DNA of 64,000 nt from Diphasiastrum complanatum (taxonomy: Eukaryota > Streptophyta > Lycopodiopsida > Lycopodiales > Lycopodiaceae), in contig CM055096.1 of NCBI GenBank assembly GCA_029204225.1, positions 38,199,623-38,263,622 of the forward strand. Reading direction: 5' to 3'. Under the pieces are notes generated by a model. The model searched no databases. It saw only the letters and a program-made list of their open reading frames with translations, and was not told where the DNA came from. Numbering within the stretch: the stretch's first letter is position 1; every line of letters begins with the position of its first letter. Below, in pieces: positions 22,961-34,381 of the stretch. The position numbers and the translations under genes were made by a program.

Positions 22961-25500
22961 AACAACATATGGTAGTCGTATTTGGTGGGCTGCCCGCTCT
23001 GGTGTTTCACAGAGGTCGGGCCCGTTTAATACATGCACAAACAGTACCCATATACAATGAATATGAAAACGATTTCAACTTGATGCTTCAACTAGCTAGA
23101 CAACTGCATACTAGCCCAAAATGGAAAAAGATGATTCTGGATTGCAAAAGAAAAGGACAAGTACAGAGTGAATTACTAGTGTACAAGACAAAGTACACAA
23201 TACTTTATGACAACTAGCATTCTATCATTGCAATTATTACGAACTCTTACTTCAGTGTGGAGATTATGGCAAGAACTGCAGATATGCTATGTATAACATA
23301 CAATACTGCATAGCAATTAATCTTTTATAATCATTTCAAGCACATCGAACAAATCTTTTGAACAACCATGATTCACAATCAATTCACTAATACACTACAA
23401 AATTCATTAACTCATTGTGATAGAAACTAGTTCGGAATTCAAGCACACGATTTTCAATTGATGGCAAGTGCTTATGAACAATAAAGACTACATAAAACAA
23501 CAAAGATGAAGCGAATAGAGGTGAGGTAAAGCCATACCTCAGTATGTGATTAGGTAGCCGAAAATTGATAAAACTCAAGTAATGAATGCTGCAACTTGAG
23601 GTGAGGTCCATTGGTCTTTATGGCATCAAACCTCATATTTTCAATGAGCTTCGTAGTAGAATATCAGACCCAGGAACGTTGATGCAATTCTGACCACTGT
23701 CCACATGTCGAATCAAGTTGATATAAGAAGAGAAAATGAAGAAAATTATATTTTTCAGAATGTAAGCGATGCGATTGACAAGTTAGCGGTTCAGTTGAGA
23801 GGAAACTGAGATGTAATTTTGTTAAAAAAAAACAAGCTAGAAATCAAATGGCTAAAAAAATAGCACCTTATCAATCAACTCTCATGTTTAGTCAATCAAA
23901 ACATCACACAAGCAACTCATTCAACCTCTAGCGTTCTCATATTCTCCATCCAAATGCAATACTTCAAGCAACCAAAAATTCAAAGCAAACAAACCATGAG
24001 CTCTAGCATACTATGAGTCACTCACAACCAAGCATGAACAACACACAACCATTCTTCCAACATACCTTCCAACATTCAAAAAACTAAGCACATTCCATTA
24101 ACTCCCTTCATCATGCAATCAAGGAAGTGATACAAAACACAATCTTCCTCTATCTACCATAGCAAAGGCATATACCAAGCACCATCACCCCAAAGAATCA
24201 TCTAACACTTTTACGAATAATAACACTCAACCAAGACAAGGCAACAAGTAAACATGATGACACGAAGGTAACCATCAATACTACATGCAAACATCAAGCA
24301 AACTGTAACTATTTGCATATCACTATCATTCTTCAACCAAGAAGTAAGCATGCTAGTGAGGCAACCCTCAATCAAGAATCATCACTCCAAAAGCAAAACA
24401 CACTACTCATTATGCAACTCATACCATCAAAACAACTCACAAACCAAAAGCAAAACTCAAGCACTCACAAAGAAGTCATATGAATCTCTCCACTCATATG
24501 AAACAATATAACAAGAATCCAAAATCTACTAACTCCGAAAAATACAAAGGGTCCTTCAAGATGGAGATTTTCCAATCTTCATGAACCACATGTCCTTCAA
24601 GCCCTTCTTGCCACATGTCCATCCCTCTTTGAAAGGTTGCCCAAGTTGGACGTCTTCCAAGTTGGCTTCCATTTTAATAGCATGTGCTTTGTGGGTTCTT
24701 GACGGTTTTATATACAAGCATATATACCTTTTTATGAGGAAAAGTCTTCAAAAAATCGAGAAGTTATCTAAAATGTAGGTTTTTTGAGGATAACTCCGAG
24801 AAGGTTTCTCGAGCATTGCTTCCAAAAGTCCAAAAACTAGTCGAGAATGAGTTTTAATGGAATATCATTAACACATGTCCACCACTTGAAATAGTAAAAG
24901 AGTTGTTTTGCCCTTTTATTGGCAAGGTGAGAGGCAACATGTCAATGGGAGGTGGAGAGATATTAAAGCTTGGAACCCAAACATGTGGCAACCTAGCCAA
25001 AATGTGCCAAAAAAGGAAACCTAGGCTCATGCTAACAACCTAGACGAGTGCCGACCAATCCAACATGTGAAACCAAAACCTTGCTAACTGTCATTATGCA
25101 TGGGACCTAATTTTCACATATGGGTTTCAATTTTTCCATTTCTTCTAAGTTGAGTTTCTATAAATTCGAGTATCTCCACGACGAGGAAGTGCATTCTAGG
25201 CAATGCTCAGAAAAACTAGCAAGGTACAGGAATGAAATCAGCATTTTTTCTCAAAAACCAATATCATAGAATATTTGACAATTTTTTATGCAAGCATATA
25301 AATTCTTTTATGAGTGATAGTGTTCGATAGTGTTCAAATACTCAAAAGCTTTAGAAAATGCAGGTTTTTGAAGATAACTTAAAAGAGATTTCGCGAGCAT
25401 TGAATCTTGATGATTCTAGTTGAGAGGATCCAAGCTTGACCAGGCCTACTAACATAAGCACCTTAAACTCTTCTTCTTCAAGGCAAAGACCAATACAAAG
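22961..25500. other. Gene-free region upstream of the ATP synthase gene
   Basis: No convincing gene. 23850-24540 is markedly A/C-rich and G-poor on plus, without ORFs. 24710-24830 and 25290-25405 are diverged direct copies of one sequence: both carry a caagcatata block, an aatgyaggttttt block and a cgcgagcattg/tcgagcattg block. The remainder shows nothing else I can identify. Confidence 0.5.
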
Positions 25501-25507
25501 GCCAAAA

Positions 25508-25594
25508 AGGAAGGAAGGAAGGAAGGAAGGGAGGGAGAGAGAGAGAGAGAGAGAGAAATAGAGAGAGCGCGAGCGAGCGAGATAGGGGAGAGAT
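25508..25594 (+). promoter_or_regulatory. Purine-rich leader of the ATP synthase subunit f gene
   Basis: Tandem ggaa units (about 25508-25530), then a (GA) run to about 25555, then gcgagcgagcgag, ending at the ATG. GA/TC microsatellites in 5' leaders are common in plants. I do not see a clear TATA box in the right place. Confidence 0.55.
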
Positions 25595-25855
25595 ATGGCG
25601 CTACAGTGGGTGAAGGGATTGTCGCAGTTGAAGGTGAAGCAGGTGCCTCCATATCTCAAGTCCACGCTCACCAGGGACAACATCGTCTCAGGCACTCGCT
25701 CCTGGCTCGACAATTACAACACCAAGTACGTGCAAACGGGTAGCATCAAGCCCCTCAACGATGTTCTCATTTCGGTTTTCTTGCTCTCATATGCCGTCGG
25801 CTGGCCCACTGAGATCCGTCACCTGCGTCATCAGGAGCACGAGAAGCATCACTGA
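25595..25855 (+). CDS. Mitochondrial ATP synthase subunit f (plant ATP17-like)
   Basis: An 86-residue protein that matches the membrane-embedded Fo subunit f family of mitochondrial ATP synthase, which helps build the dimer and stator base in the inner membrane. Seen: an N-terminal basic amphipathic part (LKVKQVPPYLKS), a middle NYNTKYVQTGSI that parallels the YxxKYxxxxxGSI of animal subunit f, one hydrophobic segment at about residues 56-71 (VLISVFLLSYAVGW), and a His/basic tail (HLRHQEHEKHH) like the HLKHERxRKxH tail of animal homologues. Length fits the family. It is read without introns from ATG at 25595, directly after a GA-rich leader. It is the only clearly intact host gene here. The symbol is not assigned because plant naming varies. 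Confidence 0.78.
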   Translation: MALQWVKGLSQLKVKQVPPYLKSTLTRDNIVSGTRSWLDNYNTKYVQTGSIKPLNDVLISVFLLSYAVGWPTEIRHLRHQEHEKHH

Positions 25856-27217
25856 TGCAACCAACATTGCAACCCTTTCCATTCATGTGAGTGCCATACT
25901 CAGATTTGCATATGTATCTTTCAATCCAAAAGGATAAACCCTATTTTGCTAGGAATGGGATGCTGGATGGTTATTTATATTCCATTGCTGTGGCTTAGTG
26001 GGAGTTTCTGGCTGCCCCCTTTTGTTCTTTCACGCTTTACACCCGCAAATCCTGGGATTAAAATGCTCGGAGTTTATTTTAATTGGAGCAATGGATCTGA
26101 AAATTCCATTCACAAACTTATTTATTATTAAATGTCAAAAACAGCAAGGGTTCTAAAAGGACTACCGGCTTGTGGCTCTTATGTTTTCTGACAATTTTGA
26201 TGGAAGCATTAATTGTGTGGATTCCCTTGAATTGGCCTTAATGACACTGATAAAGCTATGCTATGTATTCCATTCTCTTCTTTCTCTCACATCATTCCCT
26301 CTTCGTTCCACTCTCATCTATCTAGATGGCGCAGAATGTGGTAATTTTGTAATTTAATTTTAGCACATATATTGCAGCAAATATTGCAGTTCACTTCTTG
26401 CAAACCTCTCAACAAGCTAGCCTCTGGTGAAAATGAAGCTCCTCCCTGCCTTAGACCGCCATTTATGTATGCTACCCACCCGCAACCTAGGTAATTGGCT
26501 ACACTTCAGACTCAATTTTGATCAGGTGTTGACTGGTTGTCTCTGACCCACCCACAATGGTGTAACACTAATAGCAATCACCCATGTGCCTCAGCATGGC
26601 ACCATTATCAGTGAGGATACCTCGGGGACTTGCTGGCTACCTTATAATCTCATTGTGGCAAAATTCAGCACCAACTGCTTGGTCTGTGATGATGATCTTC
26701 AGCTGTACTTCTGATAACTTGTCATATGTTCTTTCCTGGTCACCACTTGCAACATCCTGACTCAGCTGGGGCCAAATACCTAGTGTGCATATAGCCCGTC
26801 ACCATAGCTTACAATGATTGGCCCTTTGGTAGCTTCAACACTCTCAACATTCCTGACCCAGCTTGGGCGAATTACCTAGTCATGCTTATAGCCTGTCACC
26901 GTAGCTTATACCTAGCTTTCATTCAAATCCTAATATTTTTGGTTTTGTTTTCTTAGTTATTTTGAGATCTCTCAATGGAAATCTTCAAACCTGTTCTTAC
27001 CAATAATGCAAGTTTGGTGTTACAAAAAACTTTTCATATCAATCCTGGTTTTCCAAATCCAATGTCTTTGCTCACCTCCAAAAAAATTGCAGCCAATCTA
27101 GCCATTATGGCAATTGAACAAACTTAAGGACCTTAAAATGTGCAGATCCTTCACATACGTGTCATGTACTTATAGTACATCAGGCTTATAGTGCAATATA
27201 ATATCCAGTGTAACCTT
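25856..27217. other. 3' flank of the ATP synthase gene, non-coding
   Basis: No further gene recognised. A donor-like catgtgagtg lies 30 bp after the stop, so a 3'-UTR intron is possible. 26750-26811 and 26845-26909 are two diverged copies of about 63 bp (caacatcctgactcagct and caacattcctgacccagct starts). Confidence 0.45.
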
Positions 27218-27707
27218 TGTTAGGCCCAAAAGGAGTTATTAGCCTTAAGAATAAGGTGGTTCTTTCTTTAGGCCCTCCAAAGTACTTAAATAAAGATAAG
27301 AGGCCAACAAGGGCCCAAAATAGACAATAGACTTTATAAAATTTAACAAGGGCTAATTATCCCTCAAGATAAGTATGTTTAGTTAAGTTAGGGGATCGTC
27401 TATAAATAGACAAGGGACATCATTTTGAAGAATCTTTTGGCTCATTTGTAAAAATGAGAGCTTAGCTTCCTCTTTGCGAATGTGAGCCTTGGGAATAGAG
27501 CTTGCTAGGTCTCATGTGCTCAATGCACATGAATCTCATCCCCATTTTGTATTTATTTTTTTCATCCCTCAATTTTATTGATGATTCCATGGAGCTCTAT
27601 TTGTGACTTGTGTTTTATGGCTATATCAACATAAATGTTTTGTTATTCTCTTGATTGTGGCTTTACTTTCATTACTATTGCTATTTGATTGGGTTTGGCA
27701 CATGACA
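27218..27707 (+). repeat. Solo LTR, family G, copy 1
   Basis: 490 bp from TGTTAGGCCC to GGCACATGACA. It is closely similar to 42900-43362 along its length (for example gccctccaaagtacttaaata and ttgatgattccatggagc). It contains a TATA-like tctataaatagac (about 27410). No primer-binding site follows it. Flanking pentamers (acctt, ttttg) do not match. Confidence 0.8.
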
Positions 27708-28400
27708 TTTTGCTACGATCACTTGACTCAAATAACTAACCATTAAAAAAATTTGCCGTCAAAATTATAAAATTTTCACGGTCTCTTTCTTTCTTTGACG
27801 AGCACCTCAATGCTTTATAGAAACAACCATAAAAAAAACTTACTGACAATTTTCAGATTTTTGAAGGTCTTAAATTTTTTTTACGAGCAAATGTTTCACG
27901 AAACCAAATTCTTTTTTTTATCAAGGTTGTTTTCTAAGTTGTTTATTTTGTTTCATTTTTTCTTATTTCTTCATAACTTCTTCATTTTAGCTCAAAATTT
28001 GACATTATAAAATGCAGAAGTGATCAATATGTCGAGCTTGACATAGTGCAATTATTTGTACTTTTGTAATCATTACTTAAATTTTTTTTAAGTAACCTTT
28101 TTTCTAAGTCAATTCCTTTTTAGTTTTCTTCTTTCGAAGCTCTATATAGTATAACTTCTTTGTTTGAATTCGGATTGAATGTTGTAAAAAGCAAAAGTGC
28201 CCACGGTGATCTGATCTACAAGTTGGGCACAATTATTGTACATTTTATATTTTCCGTTTACATCCACTATAAGGATTTGACAATCAATTACTTCTTCAAG
28301 GACTCGGAACTTTAAGTGGGTGGAGAAACTCTTAACGGCCTATCAAATTCCATTGTGAAAATTTTTTAGTTGCTGAACTCATAGTCCATAGATCTTCATC
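27708..28400. other. A/T-rich non-coding stretch
   Basis: T-rich with short hydrophobic frames only (for example 27795-28010). Nothing identifiable. Confidence 0.4.
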
Positions 28401-29930
28401 GGTCATTAGTGATGGATTACGGGTATAGTAAAAACGTTCAACAATCTAAACTCACATTGTATAACCTTGGTTTTGATGGACAACCAAGTTCAATCAATAT
28501 TGAAGATTGGGTGATTAAATTGGAATCTTATTTTCGTCATCACCATTATCTTGATGAGGATAAAGTCTACTTCGAATCGTTATGTCTTCAAAGACAAGTT
28601 TGAGCATGGTGGGATACTCAAGCATATTCGATCTTGAAGCTTTGGAGTAAATTCAAGATTGCGTGTTTTGATAGTGTTACAATTTTCTACATCAAATCAT
28701 TCGAATCTCTCAAACAGACTAGATCTGTACAACAACTCAATCACCAATTTTGCTTCATTAGGTTTCCAAGGACGTGTTTAGTCATGGTGGAACATCGTTC
28801 AAGACTGTCTTCATGTGAATTGGAGTAATTTTAAAGTAGTTTGTAGACAAGTTTTCCATTGATCTTATTTCATCCAATGGTGTTCTTTGAACCAAACATC
28901 CATTGTTGCAGAGTACAATAAAAACTTTTAGCAGATGATTCCAATATTCGACTATGGAGAAGTATATCTTATATGTTGCTATATATATGGTTTACGGACT
29001 CAGTATCGGAGCGTTGTAGAAAGTTGCCTGCAAACTACTTCTCTACAGTTTGGTTTTCAATTAAGGGAAATAATGGAATATGCATTAGGGTACGAGCAAT
29101 GAGAACAAAGGCTAAAACGGGCAGCCAAAGGGAAAGAAAAACAATCTAAATGGTTTGAAGAAATGAGGATGCTGGTGCAGAAATCGATTGATCAAAATAA
29201 AACATCAGTGGATCGCCAACCGAAAAAGGAGCACAAAAGTGAAGACTGTTCTGAAGATGAAGACGATTTCAACAATGAAGCGGATGAGCAAACCGACGAC
29301 GAAAGTCAAGTTTTGGATCCAGAAACAGTTGCAGACAACAAAAGTCCTATTCAGGATTCAGATCAAGATGCAATGACAGATGGCGAAAATTTGGACTCAG
29401 ATCAAGAAGCATTCACAGATAGCGAAAGTCCTAACCAAGACAAAGAGGATCAGAGTTCATTTGAGGATGCATAATTTGATCAAGGAGATGATATTGCTAA
29501 AGCAAATGATGGTCAATTGGAAGGACAAATTGAGATGCAGATGATGGTCAATTGGACGAGTCAACCTCTAATCAAGAGAAAAATCAAAAATCATATGATC
29601 ATCCTTGGCAATCAGAGCAATTTCACTGTGAGGACAAGCAAGTTCACACAATTGAAGATCTGGAGACCGGAAAACGTGGGGATAATAGTCAAGATTTTCT
29701 ACATGGAAAACTGGTCAATAGCCAAGTGCAGAACTTGTGTCAAGAACCTAATCTGCAATGTCAAACTGATGGTATTGACCGCCAATTCAGTGATCAAGTT
29801 GATGTTGCATATGATTTCGAACAACAGTCGTTTTCCAACCGGACGTTTCAGATAAAGTCCAACAAATATTATATTGCATTGATAAGCTTGATGTACTAAA
29901 AGTACATGACACTCCTCCTAATTAAATAGT
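28401..29930 (+). pseudogene. Decayed gag-like retroelement remnant with acidic tail
   Basis: 28409-28603 reads INIEDWVIKLESYFRHHHYL then DEDKVYFESLCL, and the next frame AWWDTQAYS. This is the usual gypsy gag pattern of a W...E.YF helix followed by an A.xWW block. After more frame breaks, 29163-29474 encodes a strongly acidic Ser/Asp/Glu-rich segment with a repeated unit (SDQDAMTDGENLDSDQEAFT). 29552-29899 continues acidic and Gln-rich in another frame. Neither zinc knuckle nor protease is visible. I call it a decayed gag with moderate confidence; the acidic part is unrecognised. Confidence 0.5.
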
Positions 29931-31260
29931 TTTGTCGTAAAAAATGAATGACACTTGTCTGATCAGCTTGATCACCTCATTTAAGTAGTCATGATTGAGG
30001 ATGTCATGTCCAAAACTTGTTGCATCATTATAGATCCAAGCTATTGAATTGAATCCATTTGTTAGCTTAAGTCTGTAACCCATGTTCCCATGAAGAAAAA
30101 ATTATGGTCAAAGAAGAGATTGATCTTCTTGGCAACTAATCTGCATGGACTGTCTAAGTGTATCACCGCAATATCCTCTTTTGTCTGCTTCCTTGACATC
30201 ATACCAACTTGGATGCTTCATTCAATTCCCTTGGATTCGTGTTTTTGCATTACATATGGTTCTTCTATCGCACTGGGCAATCCATGTTGTTTGATCAATT
30301 TGATGAAGAAAATTAGAATTGATCTATTAACAATGGTAATCATGAGTTGTTGTTCAAATACAAATGCTCCATGTGAGGTAACCGCCATCAGAAATATCAC
30401 TCGAATGTATGTGAGGCCTTTGGGCATACTGTTGACCAAAATATATTTCTTCAAATTTGGTCAATACTTCATTCATGGTTGGCCATGAAAAATTGATCTG
30501 ATTGACATCGAAAATTGACTTTCGTTTAATAGTATAATATCTATAGTTGCACATAGATGTGGTTGAAGCATCAATTCCAAGTAGTGAAAATATATTCCAA
30601 AGTTGAATCAGGGACTTGATGTTTCGATTATTTGAATTAGCCATTAATTAAAAATCATGGTTGACACAGCTTGATATTAGACCTAGTACATTTAACTTTG
30701 TAGAGCAATGTAAACCTTCCCAAAGAAACTGATACAAATTGTTGGCATATTTTAAAATCGGCTTCCTATAGAGTGTTGGTTGACTGAGAAAATATCCCCA
30801 ATTGTTATTCTTGTCTATGCATTCTAAATATGCACGTGAAATAGATATTGGTAGTTTAGTTTTAGAGAATCCATAGGAATAAGATTCTCCATGAAAGGCC
30901 ACTTTAAGCTCTTGTGAAATGGATCCATGAGGCACGTCGAACAATAATCTTGAATATTGATATTGGTAGGATCTCTATGGAATAATTAAGTCTCTTCATT
31001 GCTAACAATATCCACGTTAAATACTTCGTACTCCATTGGATCATTGTCAATAATAAAAACATTCTTGAGAGCTCTCAAACCAAATTGAAATGATTCACAG
31101 ATCGGATCCTTAAGTTAGCCATTCAATTCCAAGTTATGGAACGTCGGTGCCAAATAGTCTCATTTCGAAAGATTGATGAATGCCTTGATTCACTTTCTTT
31201 GAGCATAACAAACTCCTCGATTTGACGGCCCATAGTTGCTTGTCCATTGATCACATTAAG
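29931..31260. other. No supported gene
   Basis: Short frames on both strands (30090-30488 plus; 30354-30644 and 30648-30944 minus) overlap each other and match nothing I know. The minus frames have a protein-like composition (for example SISRAYLECIDKNNNWGYF) and could be a decayed minus-strand gene. The pentamer ttaag (31256-31260) borders the LTR that follows. Confidence 0.35.
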
Positions 31261-31729
31261 TGTTACAACTCCCTAAGATCTCCGACTGCCTTGAAGGTTA
31301 TCGCACACCCCATACTAGTGACAACGCACCATATCCGCCCATCCGTACGGTCACAACTGACCCACTCCCATGCACTGGAGCTATCGACATACTCATGCCT
31401 AGTCAAGCCTTCTGCGATAACTGGCGTCCCATACCACCAGCCATCGCCCTTGGCTCTCCCTAGCACACATCTCTTGGCCTGGAGAGACATCTTGGCTAAT
31501 GCACGTGCTCTCCATCCACCAATTCCCAGGTAGACTGAGTGAATGGCAAAAGGGAAACCCCACCACTATATAGGCATAGCATAGTGGGTCCCCTCAAGCA
31601 CTCTCCTGTCGGCGACATGTGACCACCTAGGAGGTGACGCGTGGCACCAAAACATGTCGATAATGCCAGACCTGCGTCATGCCCCTTGCGAGGCCGTCAC
31701 TGGAGGGCGTACCATTATGGTACATAACA
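31261..31729 (-). repeat. Gypsy chromovirus 3' LTR
   Basis: 469 bp with inverted ends TGTTA/TAACA. A minus-strand TATA-like CTATATAGTGG lies at about 31565-31575. The minus-strand polypurine tract (TATGGGAGAGGAA, plus 31730-31742) adjoins it, followed by the chromodomain end of pol. The other LTR is not in the window because the element is truncated at about 42890. Confidence 0.75.
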
Positions 31730-33199
31730 TTCCTCTCCCATAAAAACTTCCTTCTATGGGAAAACACCAGGGAATTTAAGTCTCAAATCGTCGTCCTTCT
31801 CCCAGGTGTCCTCATCATCTGACTTACTTTTCCAACGAATCAGATGTTCAGAAATCAAACGATTTCTCAGCTGATGACGTCGAGTATCCATGATCCTGTT
31901 TGGTTCATGGGGTACAAAAGCAGTCAAATCCTCCAATTGATCTAATGCTTTCCCTAGCCACCTGCAACATTTCTTGCATATCATGCAAGAAATCCGCTGT
32001 TGCTTGTACCTTGAGACCTTTGAGTCCAACGGAGATAGGCGAACGAGGCTGAAAGTCGTACAAGAGCATAAAAGGACTAAAATAAGTGCCAGAATGCTTC
32101 ATACTATTATATGTGATCTCAACCATTGGGAGGTACTTTTCCCAATCTGATTGTTGCTTGGAAACATATGCGCGAAGCATATCTTCCATCGACTGGTTGA
32201 CACGTTCGGTCTGACCATCGGTTTCTAGGTGATCCGTAGACGAAAGGCTTAAGGTAGTTTCCAGTCTCTCAAAGACTGCCAACCAAAATTTGCCAGTGAA
32301 CTTGGAATCACGATCACTAACAATATCGTAAGGCAAACCATACAACCTGAACAACTTTTCAATGAGGAGTTGAGCAAGTTCTGAAGCTTTGACAATGATT
32401 TTTGTTGGAATAAATTGCTCCATTTTGGTAAGCCTGTCAACTACTACCCAAATGGCATCGTGATCCTTCCTAGACTTGGGAAGTCCAACCACAAAATCCA
32501 TGGAAATACTTTCCCACTTCTTGTTGGGAATTTCCAACGGATGTAACAGATTGAGTCTTTCCGCTTTGTTCACTTGGCATTGTTCACACTTTTGAACATA
32601 AGCCTTGACATGACCTTTCATTTTTGGCCAATAAAATTCTCTCTTAACAAGGTCAAGTGTCCTCCTGTATACCAGGGTGTCCCGCACTGGGGCTATCGTG
32701 GCACTCATGCAGGATTTGGGCCCTAATGTCTGCAATAGAAACTTTTCCTCTACTGAAAAGTAACCATTCCGAATGGAATATTCATGAAGTATCTTCTCTT
32801 CACGAGACTTCTTGGAATCGTGCTTTCCAAGATTATTTCTCACAATAGAGCTTCCTACCAGGACTTCTTGCCAAATACGACGGTTCGACAAAGGTCTCGC
32901 AGAGAAAGATACAACTCGGATTGGAAACTAATTAACCTCTCCAATCCGGCTCAAAGCATCAACGACACAGTTTGACGTACCCCGACGGTACTTAATGTCG
33001 AATTTCGAACTCCTGTATGAGTTTCGACCAACAGGCCTTACGACCCCTAAGGTCCGAGGCATCACAAATATACTTAAGAGACTTGTGATCCGTCATAACC
33101 ATGAATTTAGATCCGTATGAATAATATCTCCAGATCTTTAATACATGGATGACAGCAAAAAGTTCCTTCTCATAAGTAGAATGGATATCTACTTTGAGT
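31730..33199 (-). pseudogene. Gypsy chromovirus pol: RNase H, integrase, chromodomain
   Basis: Minus strand, from the right. 33234-32992 is RNase H (VMTDHKSLKYI, the DHKSL motif). 32891-31905 is the integrase: CEQCQ of the zinc module, D in SMDFVVGLP, D in VSDRDSKFTG and E in DGQTERVNQ, a complete triad. Then comes a deletion that removes the GPY module. 31950-31754 is a chromodomain-like end (HLIRWKSKSDDEDTWEK), which would bind modified histone tails and guide integration. Stops lie between RNase H and integrase. The RT half is at 42076-42890 on the other side of the copia insertion. Confidence 0.88.
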
Positions 33200-33319
33200 T
33201 GTAGGAATCCAGAATCAAGACTATTCATTAACACAAAGTATTCTCAAAGAGAGTCATCTAACCATCTCTCTCTTCTCTTTGAGAATACTTTGTGTTAATG
33301 AATAGTCTTGATTCCTACA
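33200..33319. repeat. Palindromic remnant at the 5' end of the copia element
   Basis: 120 bp inverted repeat. The right half (about 33248-33319) is the last 72 bp of the element's LTR, ending cctaca. The left half (33200-33253) is the reverse complement of the terminal 54 bp of the same LTR, starting tgtagg. Arms are perfect except that the left arm and the 3' LTR share 7 extra bases (gattctggattc versus gattc). They meet at the microhomology aagagag. No 5' LTR start (TGTTAG) is present. Confidence 0.88.
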
Positions 33320-33332
33320 TGGTATTAGAGCC
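33320..33332 (+). promoter_or_regulatory. Primer-binding site (Met-type variant)
   Basis: TGGTATTAGAGCC immediately after the LTR end at 33319. Confidence 0.85.
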
Positions 33333-33943
33333 ATTTTTCAGAATTGATTGCTTGCTGGAGGGCACCCAATAGGTAGCCACATTTCTCCTCTTTTGGTTCA
33401 TAAAAATCAGAATTTTTCTGATTTTTGTGGAGAGAGAACTGTTCGGCTTCTTGTTTTTTGTGCAGGAAATTGTAGGGAAAAGCTTGGAACCTCCACTCAT
33501 TTGGGAGCCAGTAGTAGGGTGCCCATGCTCAACTAGTTTTCATGTGATTGAAATCAGATTACATGCATCAAATTTTAGATTTTCTTCTTGGAGGAGGGCG
33601 CCCATCTACCTTGAAGACAAATGTGTTTTTGACACATTTTTAGTGGCTGAAATTTTTCTGTTTTTGAGCTTGGAAGAAGGTTCTACCATCTGCTCCATTA
33701 GCACATTGAGTGCACACCATTTTACTTCTGGTTGTGGTTTTGGCTTCATTGGAAGCTTGCATATTAGTTAGTATTCTGTTATTTCAGTAGAATACAGCCA
33801 CCTATATCTTCTTGTGAATGAGCTATTGCATGTGGTGTATTGCAATCTACAGTGCTCATTAATTCAGCTTTGATCTGCTGATTTTTAGTAGATTTTGGCC
33901 TGGAATCTGTTTTTCCCATCTACTATTAGCTGAATTTTCAGAA
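33333..33943 (+). promoter_or_regulatory. Copia leader with GGGCGCCC-type palindromes
   Basis: Untranslated leader between primer-binding site and gag. It holds spaced variants of one GC-rich palindrome: gagggcacccaat (33358), gggtgcccatg (33518) and aggagggcgcccatct (about 33592-33607). The last is identical over 16 bases to one in the leader of the nested gypsy element. Confidence 0.6.
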
Positions 33944-34381
33944 ATGGCTAAAGAATCTGAATCTATAGGTTCTTTGTTCAATGAAGATAGGTTGGATGGA
34001 ACTAATTTCTCCTTGTGGTGCTACATGATCAAAAACCTCCTTATTGCTAAAGGTTTGTTTGAAGTTGTAAGTGGTGATGAAGAGAGGCCACCTAGTTTGG
34101 CACCTACTACACCGTCAAGAGCTACTTCTTCAACATATGTGGAGGTGTCTTCCGAAGAACAAAAGAAGTGGGATCGACGTGACGCACAAGCACATTCGGT
34201 CATAGCGCTATCCGTGAAGAGATCAATCCTACCTCACATTCGATCATGCAAGACTTCCAAGAGTGCTTGGGAAGTACTTGCCAAGATGTTCCAAGTGAAG
34301 AATACGGTGAAAGTGCTTTTTCTACGTAATCAACTCTCAACATTGAAGATGCAACAGGGTGATACGCTTTCAATCACTTAA
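33944..34381 (+). pseudogene. Copia gag, first part
   Basis: Open frame from ATG at 33944 (MAKESESIGSLFNEDRLDGT). It carries the copia gag signature: GTNFSLWCYMIKNLLIAKGL, VIALSVKRSILPHI, SAWEVLAKMFQ and VLFLRNQLSTLKM. It stops at 34381 because of a single-base frame change; the next frame takes up immediately with MKIKDLREELLSIDE, which is the continuation of gag. Otherwise well preserved. Confidence 0.88.

Noticed and set aside
30090-30488. 132-residue hydrophobic plus ORF as a membrane protein
   Set aside because: Overlaps minus frames with better protein-like composition, no family match, no promoter or leader seen.
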